Of a stretch of 64,000 nt of DNA, positions 18,759 through 27,985 are shown piece by piece (the first letter of the stretch is position 1; each line of letters starts with the position of its first letter). The DNA is from Flammeovirga pectinis (GTDB taxonomy: Bacteria; Bacteroidota; Bacteroidia; Cytophagales; Flammeovirgaceae). The position numbers were made by a program, and so were the translations under genes. The stretch spans positions 1,922,001 through 1,986,000 of the forward strand of contig NZ_CP034562.1 of assembly GCF_003970675.1 (NCBI RefSeq). Reading direction: 5' to 3'. Below the pieces are notes generated by a model that saw nothing but the letters and a program-made list of their open reading frames with translations, was not told where the DNA came from and ran no database searches.

Positions 18759-21700
18759 TTATTGATTTTCTTTAGTTGGAGTTGGCGTGCTATTCGTTTT
18801 CAATTGTTCTATATCTTTCAATCTCTGTGCTGCTTGTACTTTATACTCGGGTATATCACTACCACTAATTATAGATTCTAATGTCGCTTTCGCTTGAAAT
18901 AAATCATTTAGAGAGATATAATTTTCAGCAATTAGTAAATATGCTTTATTAATCCATTCAGAATAACTAGCATAATTTTTCTGTACTTCGATTAATGCTT
19001 TTGTGCTTTCGTTATAATTCTCCATTACTCTAAAAGTTTTACCTAATAGATACTGAGCCTCTGCACCTATCTGGCTATTTGCTTTATTGGCAATCGCATC
19101 AAATGAGGTTAAAGCATTTGTATATTTCTTCTCTTCTAAATCAATTTTAGCAAGGTATAGTTCAGCTTCAAAAACATATCTTTTTATATTTTGATCTATA
19201 ATTTTAGTTGCGTAAGCTTTACAAGCCGAATAATCTTTCACCTGAAATTCAGCTTTCATTAACCCAACATAAACTGCCCATTTACTCGTCTTTCTGATTG
19301 CTACTTTTTCTAATTCAACAAAAGTGACTATCGCATCATCGTATTTTTCTAACATTAATTGCAACTCGCCTATATATCTTAATGCTTTTTCTTTTAATGG
19401 CATTCCATTCACTTTTTGGAAAGAGGCAATTGCTAACTCTTTTTGATCTTTAATTTTATATGTGATTCCTAATGCCTGATTTGCTTCATCAGCAACAGAA
19501 GAATTAACTGGAGCTTTTACTAAAAAATCATTTAAAGATATAATTGCTTGATCATAATTTTTTTCTTGAAATGGTTTAATTGCCATTTCAAAATCTCCTT
19601 GAAGAGTTGCTGTGCTCATTGGATTTGCTTCATCAAACTTATGTCTATATAAAGCCATATCCGATATTACATGTCCACTTGCATTCAAACCTTGTAATGA
19701 AGTAATTGCTGCTTCTGCAAATTTTGAAGTTGGTGCAGTATCAATAACATTTTTATAATCTGTTTCTGCATTATCTAATTCACCTTCCAACTTATAACAC
19801 AATGCCCTTTTTAATAAAGAAGGAACATATACATTAGTTTTTTCGTACCTAGAAATTACTTTCGTAAACTGACTTATTGCTTCTCCATTTCTATCTGCTT
19901 CTGCCATCATTAACCCTGATTGGAAGTATGATAAAGGTGCAAAAGGTGTTTCCCCATATTTTTCTCCTACTTGCTGATACATCCTAAAGGCCTCATCATT
20001 GTTGCTTCCTAATGCTCTGTAGGTTTGTGCTTTTTGATAATTAATATAAGCTACATCTTTAGAACCAGCACTTATTGCCATATCATAAGACCTTTGTGCT
20101 ACATGGTAATTCGAAATCCCAAAATAACAATCTGCTCTTCTTAGAACTGCCTCAGCAACCTTTTCTCTTGCCTCTTTTTCTTTTCTACCAAGGTTGATAT
20201 ACTTTGTGAAATAGTCTATACCTAATTGATATTCCTGCTTTGCATAAAAAGCATACCCTCTTCCAAACAACGATGCAACATGAAATTTTGAATCATTTGG
20301 TACTTCATCATAAGCCGTAATTGCTGAATCTAATTGAGAAATACTCGTGTAAGTCTCTCCTAGCCAAAAATTTGATGCATCATATATTTCATCACTCATT
20401 GGATATTTCTGAGACTTCAAAAGCATATCAATTGCACCTCTTGCATTATTATCATTGGCATTTTCTACTGCTTTATTAAAAGCAGCTTCTTGATACGCTT
20501 GTTTTGTCTCTTCGTTATTCACACCAATTCTATCAAAAACTTCAAGTGCTTTATTGTAATCACCTGAATTTACATAAGAAATTTGAAGATATTCATGAAC
20601 TTCACTATCATATTCAGAATCCGGAAAATCGAACAAAAATAACTCACAGGCATCACCCACCTGTGTATAAAGCCCTAATTCAAACTGAACTTTAATAAAA
20701 TTATAAGATGCTTGTTTTTGAATTTCTTTATTGAATGATAATTTTCTAGACTTCTCAAATGCTAAAAGAGCTTTATCTTTTTGGTTTAATTCTATACTTA
20801 CCGCACCCAAATCATAGGCTGCAATCTGAGCTAATTCATCATTCCCGTCTGATGCAACAGATAATGGTTGCACAGCTTTTTCAGGAAAACCTTCCTTATA
20901 GTTAGTAAAACCAATCTGGTAGGCTGTATTTCTATCAATAACTTGAACAGGAACTTCTGCTAAATAATCATTAAAATAAATTAATGCTGTTGCGTAATCT
21001 TTTTTGGTATAATATACTTTTCCCGTAAATAATAAAGCATCAGTTGGTAAATGAATACCTTTGCTCTTAGCATCTTTCACTAATGCCAACATTTTATCTT
21101 CTTGCCCAAGAGCATAATAAGCTAATGGCAATATTGAATAGGTATAGGTACTTATTTCTTTATCAGAAAGAGATTTCTCTAAGTCCTTAATAGATTGTTC
21201 GTACTCTTTTTGATCATACTCTATGTAACCCGCGTAATAGCTTGATTTTAGAGCATAAGGATGAGTTCCCTTCTTTAAAACTTGGAATAGCTTGTTCGCT
21301 TCTTTGGTTTTCCCTTGATCAAAATTAGAATACGCAGCCTGATAAGCAATTTTTATATCGTCATCATCATAAAAATCAAAATAAGGATCTTTATCAAATG
21401 CTGCCAATGCTTTTTCATATTCACCTTTTTCAAAATAATAGGATCCTAAAACTTTATACGCTTTTACAGATAAAGGATGGACAGGATATGTATTTACGAA
21501 ACTTTCAATTTGGCTTTTAGCTTCTGGATGTTGCAATTCTAAATTACAGACTGCAATATAAAAATGAGCTTCTACACATTTTTCATCTTCACCGCAATGC
21601 TTTGATTCAAAAAGCTCGAATTCTCTACGGGCTGCAGAAAAATTATTCTCGTTATATAGAACAATTGCCTTATTAAACAGTTTTACATTGTCAGAATAAT

Positions 21701-21797
21701 ATAACGACTCTTGAGCAGAAAGATTATTACTGAATAATAAAAGAACTAAGCAGCTTGTTAGAAGATCTATTTTAATATTCTTGAAATGACTTATCAT
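18759..21797 (-). CDS. Large secreted tetratricopeptide-repeat protein
   Basis: This 1012-residue protein has a Sec signal (cleavage near residue 29, NNLSAQ|E) and then TPR-type helical repeats over almost its full length, for example ALAAFDKDPYF, AYFHFNDYL-like and YDDAIVTFVELEKVA units. There is no lipobox. TPR solenoids are protein-binding scaffolds; in the periplasm of Bacteroidota they often serve envelope assembly or secretion machines. It is the first gene of the minus-strand cluster and is followed at 5 bases by the barrel gene. It differs from SprE/PorW-type proteins in lacking a lipoprotein signal, so I give no gene name. Confidence 0.85.
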   Translation of the reverse strand: MISHFKNIKIDLLTSCLVLLLFSNNLSAQESLYYSDNVKLFNKAIVLYNENNFSAARREFELFESKHCGEDEKCVEAHFYIAVCNLELQHPEAKSQIESFVNTYPVHPLSVKAYKVLGSYYFEKGEYEKALAAFDKDPYFDFYDDDDIKIAYQAAYSNFDQGKTKEANKLFQVLKKGTHPYALKSSYYAGYIEYDQKEYEQSIKDLEKSLSDKEISTYTYSILPLAYYALGQEDKMLALVKDAKSKGIHLPTDALLFTGKVYYTKKDYATALIYFNDYLAEVPVQVIDRNTAYQIGFTNYKEGFPEKAVQPLSVASDGNDELAQIAAYDLGAVSIELNQKDKALLAFEKSRKLSFNKEIQKQASYNFIKVQFELGLYTQVGDACELFLFDFPDSEYDSEVHEYLQISYVNSGDYNKALEVFDRIGVNNEETKQAYQEAAFNKAVENANDNNARGAIDMLLKSQKYPMSDEIYDASNFWLGETYTSISQLDSAITAYDEVPNDSKFHVASLFGRGYAFYAKQEYQLGIDYFTKYINLGRKEKEAREKVAEAVLRRADCYFGISNYHVAQRSYDMAISAGSKDVAYINYQKAQTYRALGSNNDEAFRMYQQVGEKYGETPFAPLSYFQSGLMMAEADRNGEAISQFTKVISRYEKTNVYVPSLLKRALCYKLEGELDNAETDYKNVIDTAPTSKFAEAAITSLQGLNASGHVISDMALYRHKFDEANPMSTATLQGDFEMAIKPFQEKNYDQAIISLNDFLVKAPVNSSVADEANQALGITYKIKDQKELAIASFQKVNGMPLKEKALRYIGELQLMLEKYDDAIVTFVELEKVAIRKTSKWAVYVGLMKAEFQVKDYSACKAYATKIIDQNIKRYVFEAELYLAKIDLEEKKYTNALTSFDAIANKANSQIGAEAQYLLGKTFRVMENYNESTKALIEVQKNYASYSEWINKAYLLIAENYISLNDLFQAKATLESIISGSDIPEYKVQAAQRLKDIEQLKTNSTPTPTKENQ

Positions 21798-22008
21798 TTT
21801 TTAAAAACTATGTTAAGGAGTGAATAGTAATTTAGATTCACATTAAAAAGTATACAAAAATTATAAATATTATGCTGTAATAAAAGATTTATAAGTTTTG
21901 ATTTTTGTGTTTTTTTGATATCAAAAAGATAAAAATTAAATATTCATTAATTTATTGAAAAATCCTCTATTATATCAGCTCATTAATGTGATTTTCTAAA
22001 AATATCTG

Positions 22009-22016
22009 TAGATTTG
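22009..22016 (+). promoter_or_regulatory. Candidate -7 element for hisGD
   Basis: TAGATTTG fits the Bacteroidota -7 consensus TAnnTTTG exactly. A -33 element is poor (TGTG, 18 bases upstream). If used, the leader before hisG would be about 110 bases and include the GTGT/ACAC repeats. Confidence 0.3.
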
Positions 22017-22087
22017 ATGTGAAATTTGATTTATGATTGAATTTCGGTCAGTTTATATTATTTCTAAAACTGAACTATATAATTATA

Positions 22088-22124
22088 ACACTACGGTGTA
22101 AAACACAAAAAGTGTAAGACACAA
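22088..22124 (+). repeat. Interleaved ACAC/GTGT repeats just upstream of hisG
   Basis: The run contains ACAC-TACG-GTGT and two near-identical 13-mers, GTGTAAAACACAA (22096-22108) and GTGTAAGACACAA (22112-22124), each a small inverted repeat itself. The set ends eight bases before the ATG. It could be an operator or could form alternative hairpins in the leader RNA. Confidence 0.5.
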
Positions 22125-22131
22125 TTTTATT

Positions 22132-22989
22132 ATGACAAAACTAAAGATTGCGATCCAAAAGTCTGGTCGATTAAGTGACGGATCTCTTAATCTGATCCGT
22201 CAGTGTGGAATTAAAATCCCTAGAATGAAAGGTGCATTAAAAGCAGAAGCTAGCAACTTTCCTTTGGAATTTTTATTTCTTCGCGATGATGATATTCCTG
22301 GTTACGTCCAAGATGGCGTTGCAGACCTTGGAATAGTAGGTGCCAACGAGGCTGTTGAAAAAGACAAAAACGTTGATACTATACATCATCTTGGTTTTTC
22401 AAAATGTAGATTGTCTATTGCTATTCCTAAAGAACAAGCTTACAATGGTATTGCAGATCTTGATGGAAAAAGTATTGCTACTTCTTATCCTAAAATCTTA
22501 GGAGACTACTTAAAAGAACAAGGTCTTAAGTGTGAAATTCATGAGATCTCTGGGTCTGTAGAAATTGCACCAAATATTGGTCTTGCAGACGCAATTTGTG
22601 ACTTAGTAAGTACAGGTAGTACATTAATGCAAAATAACTTGAAAGAGGTTGAAAGTATTTTCACTTCTGAAGCATTAATGATTGCTACTCCAGGTCTAGA
22701 CGCAGAAAAAAGAGGCATTATTGAGCAGTTAATGTTTAGAATTAATGCTTTACAAACTGCTGGTAATAATAAATACATTCTTTTAAATGCACCTAAGAAA
22801 AATGTAGATACTATTCTTAACTTATTACCAGGTATGCGTAGCCCGTCTATCCTACCTTTGGCAAATGAGGAATTTGTTTCTATACATACTGTTATTGCTG
22901 AAGATGATTTCTGGTCTAAGATTGAGGAATTAAAAGCTGCAGGTGCTGAAGGTATTCTTGTTATTCCTATTGAGAAAATGATTCTTTAA
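22132..22989 (+). CDS. hisG: ATP phosphoribosyltransferase, long form
   Basis: This is the first enzyme of histidine synthesis, joining ATP and PRPP. At 285 residues it is the long form with a C-terminal ACT-like regulatory domain (about 210-285), so it needs no HisZ and is expected to be inhibited by histidine. Typical segments are KIAIQKSGRLSDGSL, GVADLGIVGANEA, IATSYPKILGDYL and DLVSTGSTLMQNNL (the PRPP-binding loop). hisD follows after 26 bases and a strong terminator then ends the unit, so the remaining his genes must lie elsewhere. Confidence 0.97.
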   Translation: MTKLKIAIQKSGRLSDGSLNLIRQCGIKIPRMKGALKAEASNFPLEFLFLRDDDIPGYVQDGVADLGIVGANEAVEKDKNVDTIHHLGFSKCRLSIAIPKEQAYNGIADLDGKSIATSYPKILGDYLKEQGLKCEIHEISGSVEIAPNIGLADAICDLVSTGSTLMQNNLKEVESIFTSEALMIATPGLDAEKRGIIEQLMFRINALQTAGNNKYILLNAPKKNVDTILNLLPGMRSPSILPLANEEFVSIHTVIAEDDFWSKIEELKAAGAEGILVIPIEKMIL

Positions 22990-23015
22990 TCATCTTCTTA
23001 AAAAGTGATGAAATT

Positions 23016-24302
23016 ATGAAATTATACAAATATCCTGCTGTTGAAGAATGGACAAAACTACTTCAAAGACCTTCTATGAGAATGGAAGATATTGAGAAGC
23101 AAGTTACTCCTATTCTAAAAGCAGTTCAAAAAGATGGAGATGCTGCTTTAAAAGCTTTCTCACTTCGTTTTGATGGGGCAAATATAGATTCAATATTAGT
23201 TTCTGAAGAAGAATTTTCTCAGGCTGAAAAGGATGTCGATAGTGATTTGAAAGAATCTATTTCTATTGCCATTAAAAATGTCACTAAGTTTCATTCTGCT
23301 CAAAAAACAGATGTTTTAAGAGTTGAAACAATGCCTGGTATTTCTTGTTGGAGAAAAAGTGTTCCTATTCAAAAAGTTGGTTTATATATACCTGGTGGCT
23401 CTGCGCCACTTTTCTCTACTGTAATTATGATTGGTGCACCTGCTCTTATTGCAGGCTGCGAGGAAGTTTTTCTTTGCACACCTCCTAATTCGGAAGGAAA
23501 AGTACATCCAGCTATTTTATACGCAGCTAAGAAAATAGGTTTATCAAAAGTTTATAAAGTTGGTGGTGCTCAAGCTATTGCCGCTATGACTTTTGGTACA
23601 GAAACCATTCCATCTGTTTCTAAAATATTTGGACCGGGGAATCAATATGTAACTGCTGCTAAGCAATTGGCAACAAAAGAAGGTGTAGCTATAGATATGC
23701 CTGCAGGTCCTTCTGAAGTTCTTGTCTGGGCAGACGATACGGCTAACCCTGTGTTTATTGCAGCAGATCTTTTATCTCAAGCAGAACATGGTCCAGATAG
23801 CCAAGTTATTTTAGTTTCTACTTCTGAAGAAATGATTCAGAAAACTGAGGCTGAAGTTGAAAAGCAACTTTCTGTTCTACCTAGAAAAGAAATTGCTGCT
23901 AAGGCTCTAGGTCATAGCAGAAGCTTTTTGATGAATGATGAAGCTGAAGCATTGAAGTTAGTAAATGAATATGCTGCAGAACATCTTATTCTTGCTTTAG
24001 ATAATGCAGAAGAAATTGCTGAAAAAATAATTAATGCCGGTTCTGTTTTTGTAGGACACTACACTCCAGAATCTGCAGGCGATTATGCCTCAGGAACAAA
24101 CCATACGCTTCCTACTTATGGGTATGCTAAGAATTACTCTGGAGTTTCTTTAGATAGTTACTACAGAAAAATCACTTTCCAGAAAATTGAGAAAGAAGGA
24201 TTAGAAAGCTTAGGACCTCATGTTGAAAGAATGGCTGCTGCTGAAGAATTAGATGCACATAAAAATGCTATTACAGTTAGACTTAATGCTTTAAAAGACT
24301 AA
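23016..24302 (+). CDS. hisD: Histidinol dehydrogenase
   Basis: This 428-residue enzyme carries out the last two oxidations of histidine synthesis, L-histidinol to L-histidine, with NAD and zinc. Landmarks are VGLYIPGGSAPLFSTVIM, KIFGPGNQYVTAAKQ, DMPAGPSEVLVWAD, LLSQAEHGPDSQ (zinc-binding Gln and His) and DYASGTNHTLPT (zinc-binding Asp region and His). It is co-transcribed with hisG (26-base gap) and is followed by a very stable terminator. Length is normal for the family. Confidence 0.97.
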   Translation: MKLYKYPAVEEWTKLLQRPSMRMEDIEKQVTPILKAVQKDGDAALKAFSLRFDGANIDSILVSEEEFSQAEKDVDSDLKESISIAIKNVTKFHSAQKTDVLRVETMPGISCWRKSVPIQKVGLYIPGGSAPLFSTVIMIGAPALIAGCEEVFLCTPPNSEGKVHPAILYAAKKIGLSKVYKVGGAQAIAAMTFGTETIPSVSKIFGPGNQYVTAAKQLATKEGVAIDMPAGPSEVLVWADDTANPVFIAADLLSQAEHGPDSQVILVSTSEEMIQKTEAEVEKQLSVLPRKEIAAKALGHSRSFLMNDEAEALKLVNEYAAEHLILALDNAEEIAEKIINAGSVFVGHYTPESAGDYASGTNHTLPTYGYAKNYSGVSLDSYYRKITFQKIEKEGLESLGPHVERMAAAEELDAHKNAITVRLNALKD

Positions 24303-24320
24303 GTACTATCGCTTATAAAA

Positions 24321-24363
24321 AAGAAGGCTTCTCTCATTAATTTGAGAGAAGCCTTCTTCTTTT
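24321..24363. terminator. Intrinsic terminator between hisD and the DUF3347 gene
   Basis: A perfect 16-bp stem, AAGAAGGCTTCTCTCA with TGAGAGAAGCCTTCTT, has a TTAATT loop, T-rich sequence after it and A-rich sequence before it. It serves hisGD and the convergent lipoprotein gene. Confidence 0.9.
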
Positions 24364-24374
24364 AAAGAAACTTT

Positions 24375-24884
24375 TTATTTTCCTTTAATTGTTTCCATAA
24401 CGCGTCCGCAATGAAGCATCTTATCTCCAAAATAAGGGTTAACTACTTCATTTGTTCCGCTTAACCAGTTCGCACCAGTATTATTGAATGCCATTGGACA
24501 ATGTACAACATATAAGTCCATTCCAGCCTCACCAGACTTTGCAATTTCTGTGTAATAAGCTGTTACTACCTCAAAACTTTTTCTTTGTGCCTCAAGGTCA
24601 TCCGTATTAATAATTGCAGTAATAGCCTCTTTTACTTCATTTGATACTTCTGATGGTAATGTCACCTCCACCTTCTTAGCAAAAGTTTGAGCTGCCGTTG
24701 GGTTTGCTGCTATTAAACACTCAGAAAGTTTTAAATAAGCCTTAGCCCCTTTAGCTTTTTTTGCATTATAAACTACAGGTTTTAATTCAACCTTCTCCTC
24801 AACTTTAGTAGATTGTTCTGTTTTTGGAGTACCACAACTCATCATAAGAAGTACTGTAACCGCTAATATTAGTAATTTTTTCAT
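24375..24884 (-). CDS. DUF3347 domain lipoprotein
   Basis: This 169-residue lipoprotein (lipobox LLMMSC, Cys17) has a helical N-terminal half and the DUF3347 signature at the C-terminus: LYVVHCPMAFNNTGANWLSG followed by NPYFGDKMLHCGRV. The two His/Cys/Met clusters (HCPMA and MLHCG) are the conserved core of this family, which is often fused to or encoded next to copper and silver efflux proteins. Metal binding at the envelope is therefore plausible but inferred. No efflux genes are adjacent here. It shares its 3' terminator with hisD and lies 20 bases after cysM on the same strand. Confidence 0.85.
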   Translation of the reverse strand: MKKLLILAVTVLLMMSCGTPKTEQSTKVEEKVELKPVVYNAKKAKGAKAYLKLSECLIAANPTAAQTFAKKVEVTLPSEVSNEVKEAITAIINTDDLEAQRKSFEVVTAYYTEIAKSGEAGMDLYVVHCPMAFNNTGANWLSGTNEVVNPYFGDKMLHCGRVMETIKGK

Positions 24885-24904
24885 TGTTGATATGTATTAA
24901 TAAA

Positions 24905-25783
24905 TTAAAAAAGTGAAGTTGAAAGATATTTATCCCCTCTATCACAAATAATAAATACAATTACACCGCTTTCTAACTTCTTTGCCGTCTCTATTGCTGC
25001 ATAAGCAGAACCGCCACTACTCATTCCTGCAAATATACCTTCTTCTTTTGCTAAAAGACGTGTCATATTTGTTGCATTTTCCTGTGAGATATCAATTTTT
25101 TGATCAACTCTAGAATCATCAAATATTTTGGGCAAGTAAGCTTTTGGCCACCTTCTAATACCTGGGATTTTTGCGCCTTCTGCAGGTTGAGTACCAACAA
25201 TTGTAATAGTTTCCGATTGCTCTTTTAAGAATTTAGAAGTACCCATAATAGTACCTGTAGTTCCCATGGCAGAGACAAAGTGTGTAACTTTCTTGTCGGT
25301 ATCTCTCCAAATTTCAGGCCCAGTGGTTTTGTAATGTGCCAAGTAATTATCAGGATTATCAAACTGATTAAGCATAAAATAACCACCTTGTTGAACTTTG
25401 CTAAGTGCATAATCTCTAGCACCTTCCATAGATTCTTTTTGTGGCGTTAAAGTTACTGTTGCCCCGTATGCTTTCATTGATTTTATTCTCTCAATAGTTG
25501 CATTATCTGGCATTACTAACTCTATATCTATACCCATTAAACTAGAAATCATTGCTAGTGCAATTCCTGTATTTCCACTTGTGGCTTCAATTAGTTTCAC
25601 TCCTTTCTTTAGGTCGCCTCTCTCTTGTGCTTGTTTAATCATATTATATGCAGCACGATCTTTTACACTCCCTCCGGGGTTCTGACCTTCTAACTTTGCA
25701 TAAATTGTAACATTCGGATTAGGGTTTAAAGCCTTTAATTCTACTAAAGGCGTATTCCCTACAAGTGACAACACTGAAGACAT
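24905..25783 (-). CDS. cysM: Cysteine synthase B (O-acetylserine sulfhydrylase)
   Basis: This 292-residue PLP enzyme makes cysteine from O-acetylserine (or O-phosphoserine in some relatives) and sulfide or thiosulfate. Lys41 in NPGGSVKDRAA is the PLP Schiff-base lysine, EATSGNTG (66-73) is the substrate loop and GMSSGGSA the phosphate-binding loop. I choose the ATG at 25783, giving MSSVLSLVGNTPLVEL as in the family; a longer frame begins 36 bases earlier but adds atypical residues. The C-terminus CDRGDKYLSTSLF matches the CysM type better than CysK. The DUF3347 gene follows on the same strand. Confidence 0.95.
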   Translation of the reverse strand: MSSVLSLVGNTPLVELKALNPNPNVTIYAKLEGQNPGGSVKDRAAYNMIKQAQERGDLKKGVKLIEATSGNTGIALAMISSLMGIDIELVMPDNATIERIKSMKAYGATVTLTPQKESMEGARDYALSKVQQGGYFMLNQFDNPDNYLAHYKTTGPEIWRDTDKKVTHFVSAMGTTGTIMGTSKFLKEQSETITIVGTQPAEGAKIPGIRRWPKAYLPKIFDDSRVDQKIDISQENATNMTRLLAKEEGIFAGMSSGGSAYAAIETAKKLESGVIVFIICDRGDKYLSTSLF

Positions 25784-26008
25784 AATAATTATTGTTTGGT
25801 TGATAGTTTGAGATATCAAATGCTAAGTTCCTTATTTATTTTAAAAATTATAAATGAATTGTCTATTATTTTTTATAAATCAGTTCAAAAACATCAATTA
25901 TTGAATTTTATAGATGATTTTAAACAACTACAAATCTAAAGAGTTGAAAAGCTGTTAAAAGCAGTATTCATTTTTAATAAAAGTATATGATTCTATCAAA
26001 GTACTTAC

Positions 26009-26016
26009 TACTTTTG
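26009..26016 (+). promoter_or_regulatory. Candidate -7 element for gcvT
   Basis: TACTTTTG fits TAnnTTTG, with TATG (one mismatch to TTTG) 19 bases upstream at 25986-25989. The predicted transcript start is about 60 bases before the gcvT ATG. Confidence 0.4.
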
Positions 26017-26082
26017 GCGACAGAAATATATTGGCAATTCAACCACATGCCAATAAACCATTAAAAAACACATAACTCAGTC

Positions 26083-27183
26083 ATGACAGAAGAAAAAACA
26101 TTAAAAAAAGTAGCTCTTAATGATGTTCACGAAGCATTAGGTGCTAAAATGGTTCCGTTTGCAGGATACAATATGCCTGTTAGATACTCGTCGGATATTG
26201 AAGAACACAAAACTGTTCGTAATGGCGTTGGTGTGTTTGATGTATCGCATATGGGTGAATTTATGCTTAAAGGACCTAAGGCATTAGATCTTATTCAAAG
26301 AGTATCTTCAAATGATGCTTCTAAACTAACTGATGGTAAGGCACAGTACTCTTGCCTACCTAATGAAGACGGCGGAATCGTAGATGACCTTATCATTTAT
26401 AAAATTAAAGATGAGGAGTATATGCTTGTTGTAAATGCTTCTAATATTGAAAAAGATTGGAATTGGATTGCAAATAAAAATACGGAAGGCGTAGAAATGA
26501 CAAACGTTTCTGACGAGATTTCTTTATTTGCGGTACAAGGTCCTAAGGCTTCAGAAGCAATGCAGTCACTAACGGATGTAAACCTTTCTGATATGGGCTT
26601 TTATACTTTCACTGTTGGTAAGTTTGCTGGAGTTGACAATGTAATTATTTCTGCTACTGGATATACTGGTTCTGGTGGGTTTGAATTATACATTCCTAAT
26701 AAAGATGCTAAAGAAGTTTGGACTAAAATTTTTGAAGCTGGCAAAGACTACGAAATCAAACCTATTGGATTAGGAGCTAGAGATACGCTTAGACTTGAAA
26801 TGGGTTATTGTTTATACGGTAATGATATAGATGATACAACTTCTCCTTTAGAAGCTGGATTAGGTTGGGTTACTAAATTCACTAAAGAATTTACGAACAG
26901 CACAAACTTAGCAAAACAAAAAGAAGAAGGTGTAAAACGTCGTTTAGTTGGTGTTGAATTAATTGACAGAGGCGTTCCTCGTGGAGGCTATAATGTGCTT
27001 AATGCTGAAGGTGAAGTTGTTGGTAAATTAACTTCAGGAACGATGTCTCCTATGTTAGGCAAAGGTGTTGCATTAGGATATATCAATAGACCATTAACTA
27101 AACCAGGTTCTGAGGTATTTATTGAAGTAAGAAATAGAAAATTAAAAGCGGTAGTTTCAAAACCTCCTTTCTATAAAGGTTAA
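26083..27183 (+). CDS. gcvT: Aminomethyltransferase, T-protein of the glycine cleavage system
   Basis: This 366-residue folate enzyme transfers the methylene carbon of glycine from the H-protein to tetrahydrofolate and releases ammonia. Landmarks are [35 protein letters not shown]-like [33 protein letters not shown] and [20 protein letters not shown]. gcvH and gcvP are not beside it, so the system is scattered in this genome. The gene has its own candidate promoter and a very regular terminator and so appears monocistronic. Confidence 0.96.
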   Translation: MTEEKTLKKVALNDVHEALGAKMVPFAGYNMPVRYSSDIEEHKTVRNGVGVFDVSHMGEFMLKGPKALDLIQRVSSNDASKLTDGKAQYSCLPNEDGGIVDDLIIYKIKDEEYMLVVNASNIEKDWNWIANKNTEGVEMTNVSDEISLFAVQGPKASEAMQSLTDVNLSDMGFYTFTVGKFAGVDNVIISATGYTGSGGFELYIPNKDAKEVWTKIFEAGKDYEIKPIGLGARDTLRLEMGYCLYGNDIDDTTSPLEAGLGWVTKFTKEFTNSTNLAKQKEEGVKRRLVGVELIDRGVPRGGYNVLNAEGEVVGKLTSGTMSPMLGKGVALGYINRPLTKPGSEVFIEVRNRKLKAVVSKPPFYKG

Positions 27184-27202
27184 CCTACTGTTTAAAAAAG
27201 AA

Positions 27203-27248
27203 TATATAAAAAGAGCGATGAAAGTTATTTCATCGCTCTTTTTATATA
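27203..27248. terminator. Intrinsic terminator after gcvT
   Basis: A long near-perfect hairpin pairs TATAAAAAGAGCGATGAAA with its complement across a GTTA loop. A and T tracts on both sides make it bidirectional, serving gcvT and the convergent small lipoprotein gene. Confidence 0.9.
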
Positions 27249-27271
27249 TATTACTATGTAGTCATTTAAAA

Positions 27272-27676
27272 CTACATTGACTTTACCTTAGGTCTAATTT
27301 TTTCTAAAATGATAATTAATTCAGCTTTGTCTTGTAAATAATTATCGACTCTACTATGAACTAATTTTTCTCTTGTATCCATTTCCAAAGAGTCTAAATC
27401 TTCATCATCACCTATAACAGTTTCACCATCTAAGTACTCTTCGTAAATCATTACGCCATCGTACCTAGTAATTTTAAAATGAATTATGGAAGAGTTCAAG
27501 TCTTCACCTTTAAGTTCAGCACTAAAAGTATCAAACTTTAAAGGTTTACTGTAAGTTAAATCATATTTTTTTTGATATAGCACATCAGTCTGAAGCTCCG
27601 TTTCAAGAGCTTCATCATCACAACTGCATAGAAACAGAAGTAATAAACTAAATACTATTTTTTTAAAAATATGCAT
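27272..27676 (-). CDS. Small lipoprotein of unknown function
   Basis: I do not recognise this 134-residue protein. It has a lipoprotein signal (LLLLFLCSCDDE, acylated Cys19). The Asp at +2 would favour inner-membrane retention in Enterobacteria, but that rule is not safe in Bacteroidota. The mature part is acidic in the middle (DGETVIGDDEDLDSLEMDT) and helical at the end. It shares a terminator with gcvT. The 309 bases upstream contain a nested inverted repeat and then the terminator of the tRNA array. Confidence 0.7.
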   Translation of the reverse strand: MHIFKKIVFSLLLLFLCSCDDEALETELQTDVLYQKKYDLTYSKPLKFDTFSAELKGEDLNSSIIHFKITRYDGVMIYEEYLDGETVIGDDEDLDSLEMDTREKLVHSRVDNYLQDKAELIIILEKIRPKVKSM

Positions 27677-27942
27677 ACAGCGGTTTAAATTGAATCACAA
27701 AGATATAACTTTTTAGCGATTTTTTTAACTTTAATTCAGTTTTTGTTAAAATTTATTTAACACTTACATTGTGTTTTTTAATAATTTGCATTTTATGAAT
27801 AGAGTTACTATTTAATAGACACTTGTACTACACAAAGTGTTGTACTTTACTATTCATAATTTTTCATCTAAATTCTATTTCAATCTACAAAAACAGCCCA
27901 ATTACTCTTAAAAAAGAGATAATTATTAGGAAAAGAGCAAAC
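27677..27942. other. Gene-free stretch with a nested inverted repeat
   Basis: No coding sequence is visible. TTATGAATAG (27793-27802) and CTATTCATAA (27850-27859) form a perfect 10-bp outer stem. Inside it ACACTT (27819-27824) pairs with AAGTGT (27835-27840). It lies between the tRNA array terminator and the small lipoprotein gene, about 117 bases upstream of that gene's start. Confidence 0.45.
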
Positions 27943-27946
27943 AAAA

Positions 27947-27976
27947 AAAAGGCATTGAACTTAATCAATACCTTTT
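27947..27976 (-). terminator. Intrinsic terminator of the tRNA-Leu array
   Basis: On the minus strand AAAAGGTATTGA pairs with TCAATGCCTTTT (one U-G pair) around TTAAGT and runs into an eight-base T tract. It lies ten bases after the last tRNA of the array in transcription order. Confidence 0.8.
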
Positions 27977-27985
27977 AATACCTTG

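Larger units (their letters stand above)
21798..22131. other. Divergent intergenic region between the TPR gene and hisG
   Basis: These 334 AT-rich bases carry no gene. They must hold the promoter of the minus-strand TPR cluster and that of hisG. A -7-like TAGATTTG is at 22009-22016, and a set of GTGT/ACAC repeats lies just before hisG. Nothing else stands out. Confidence 0.5.
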
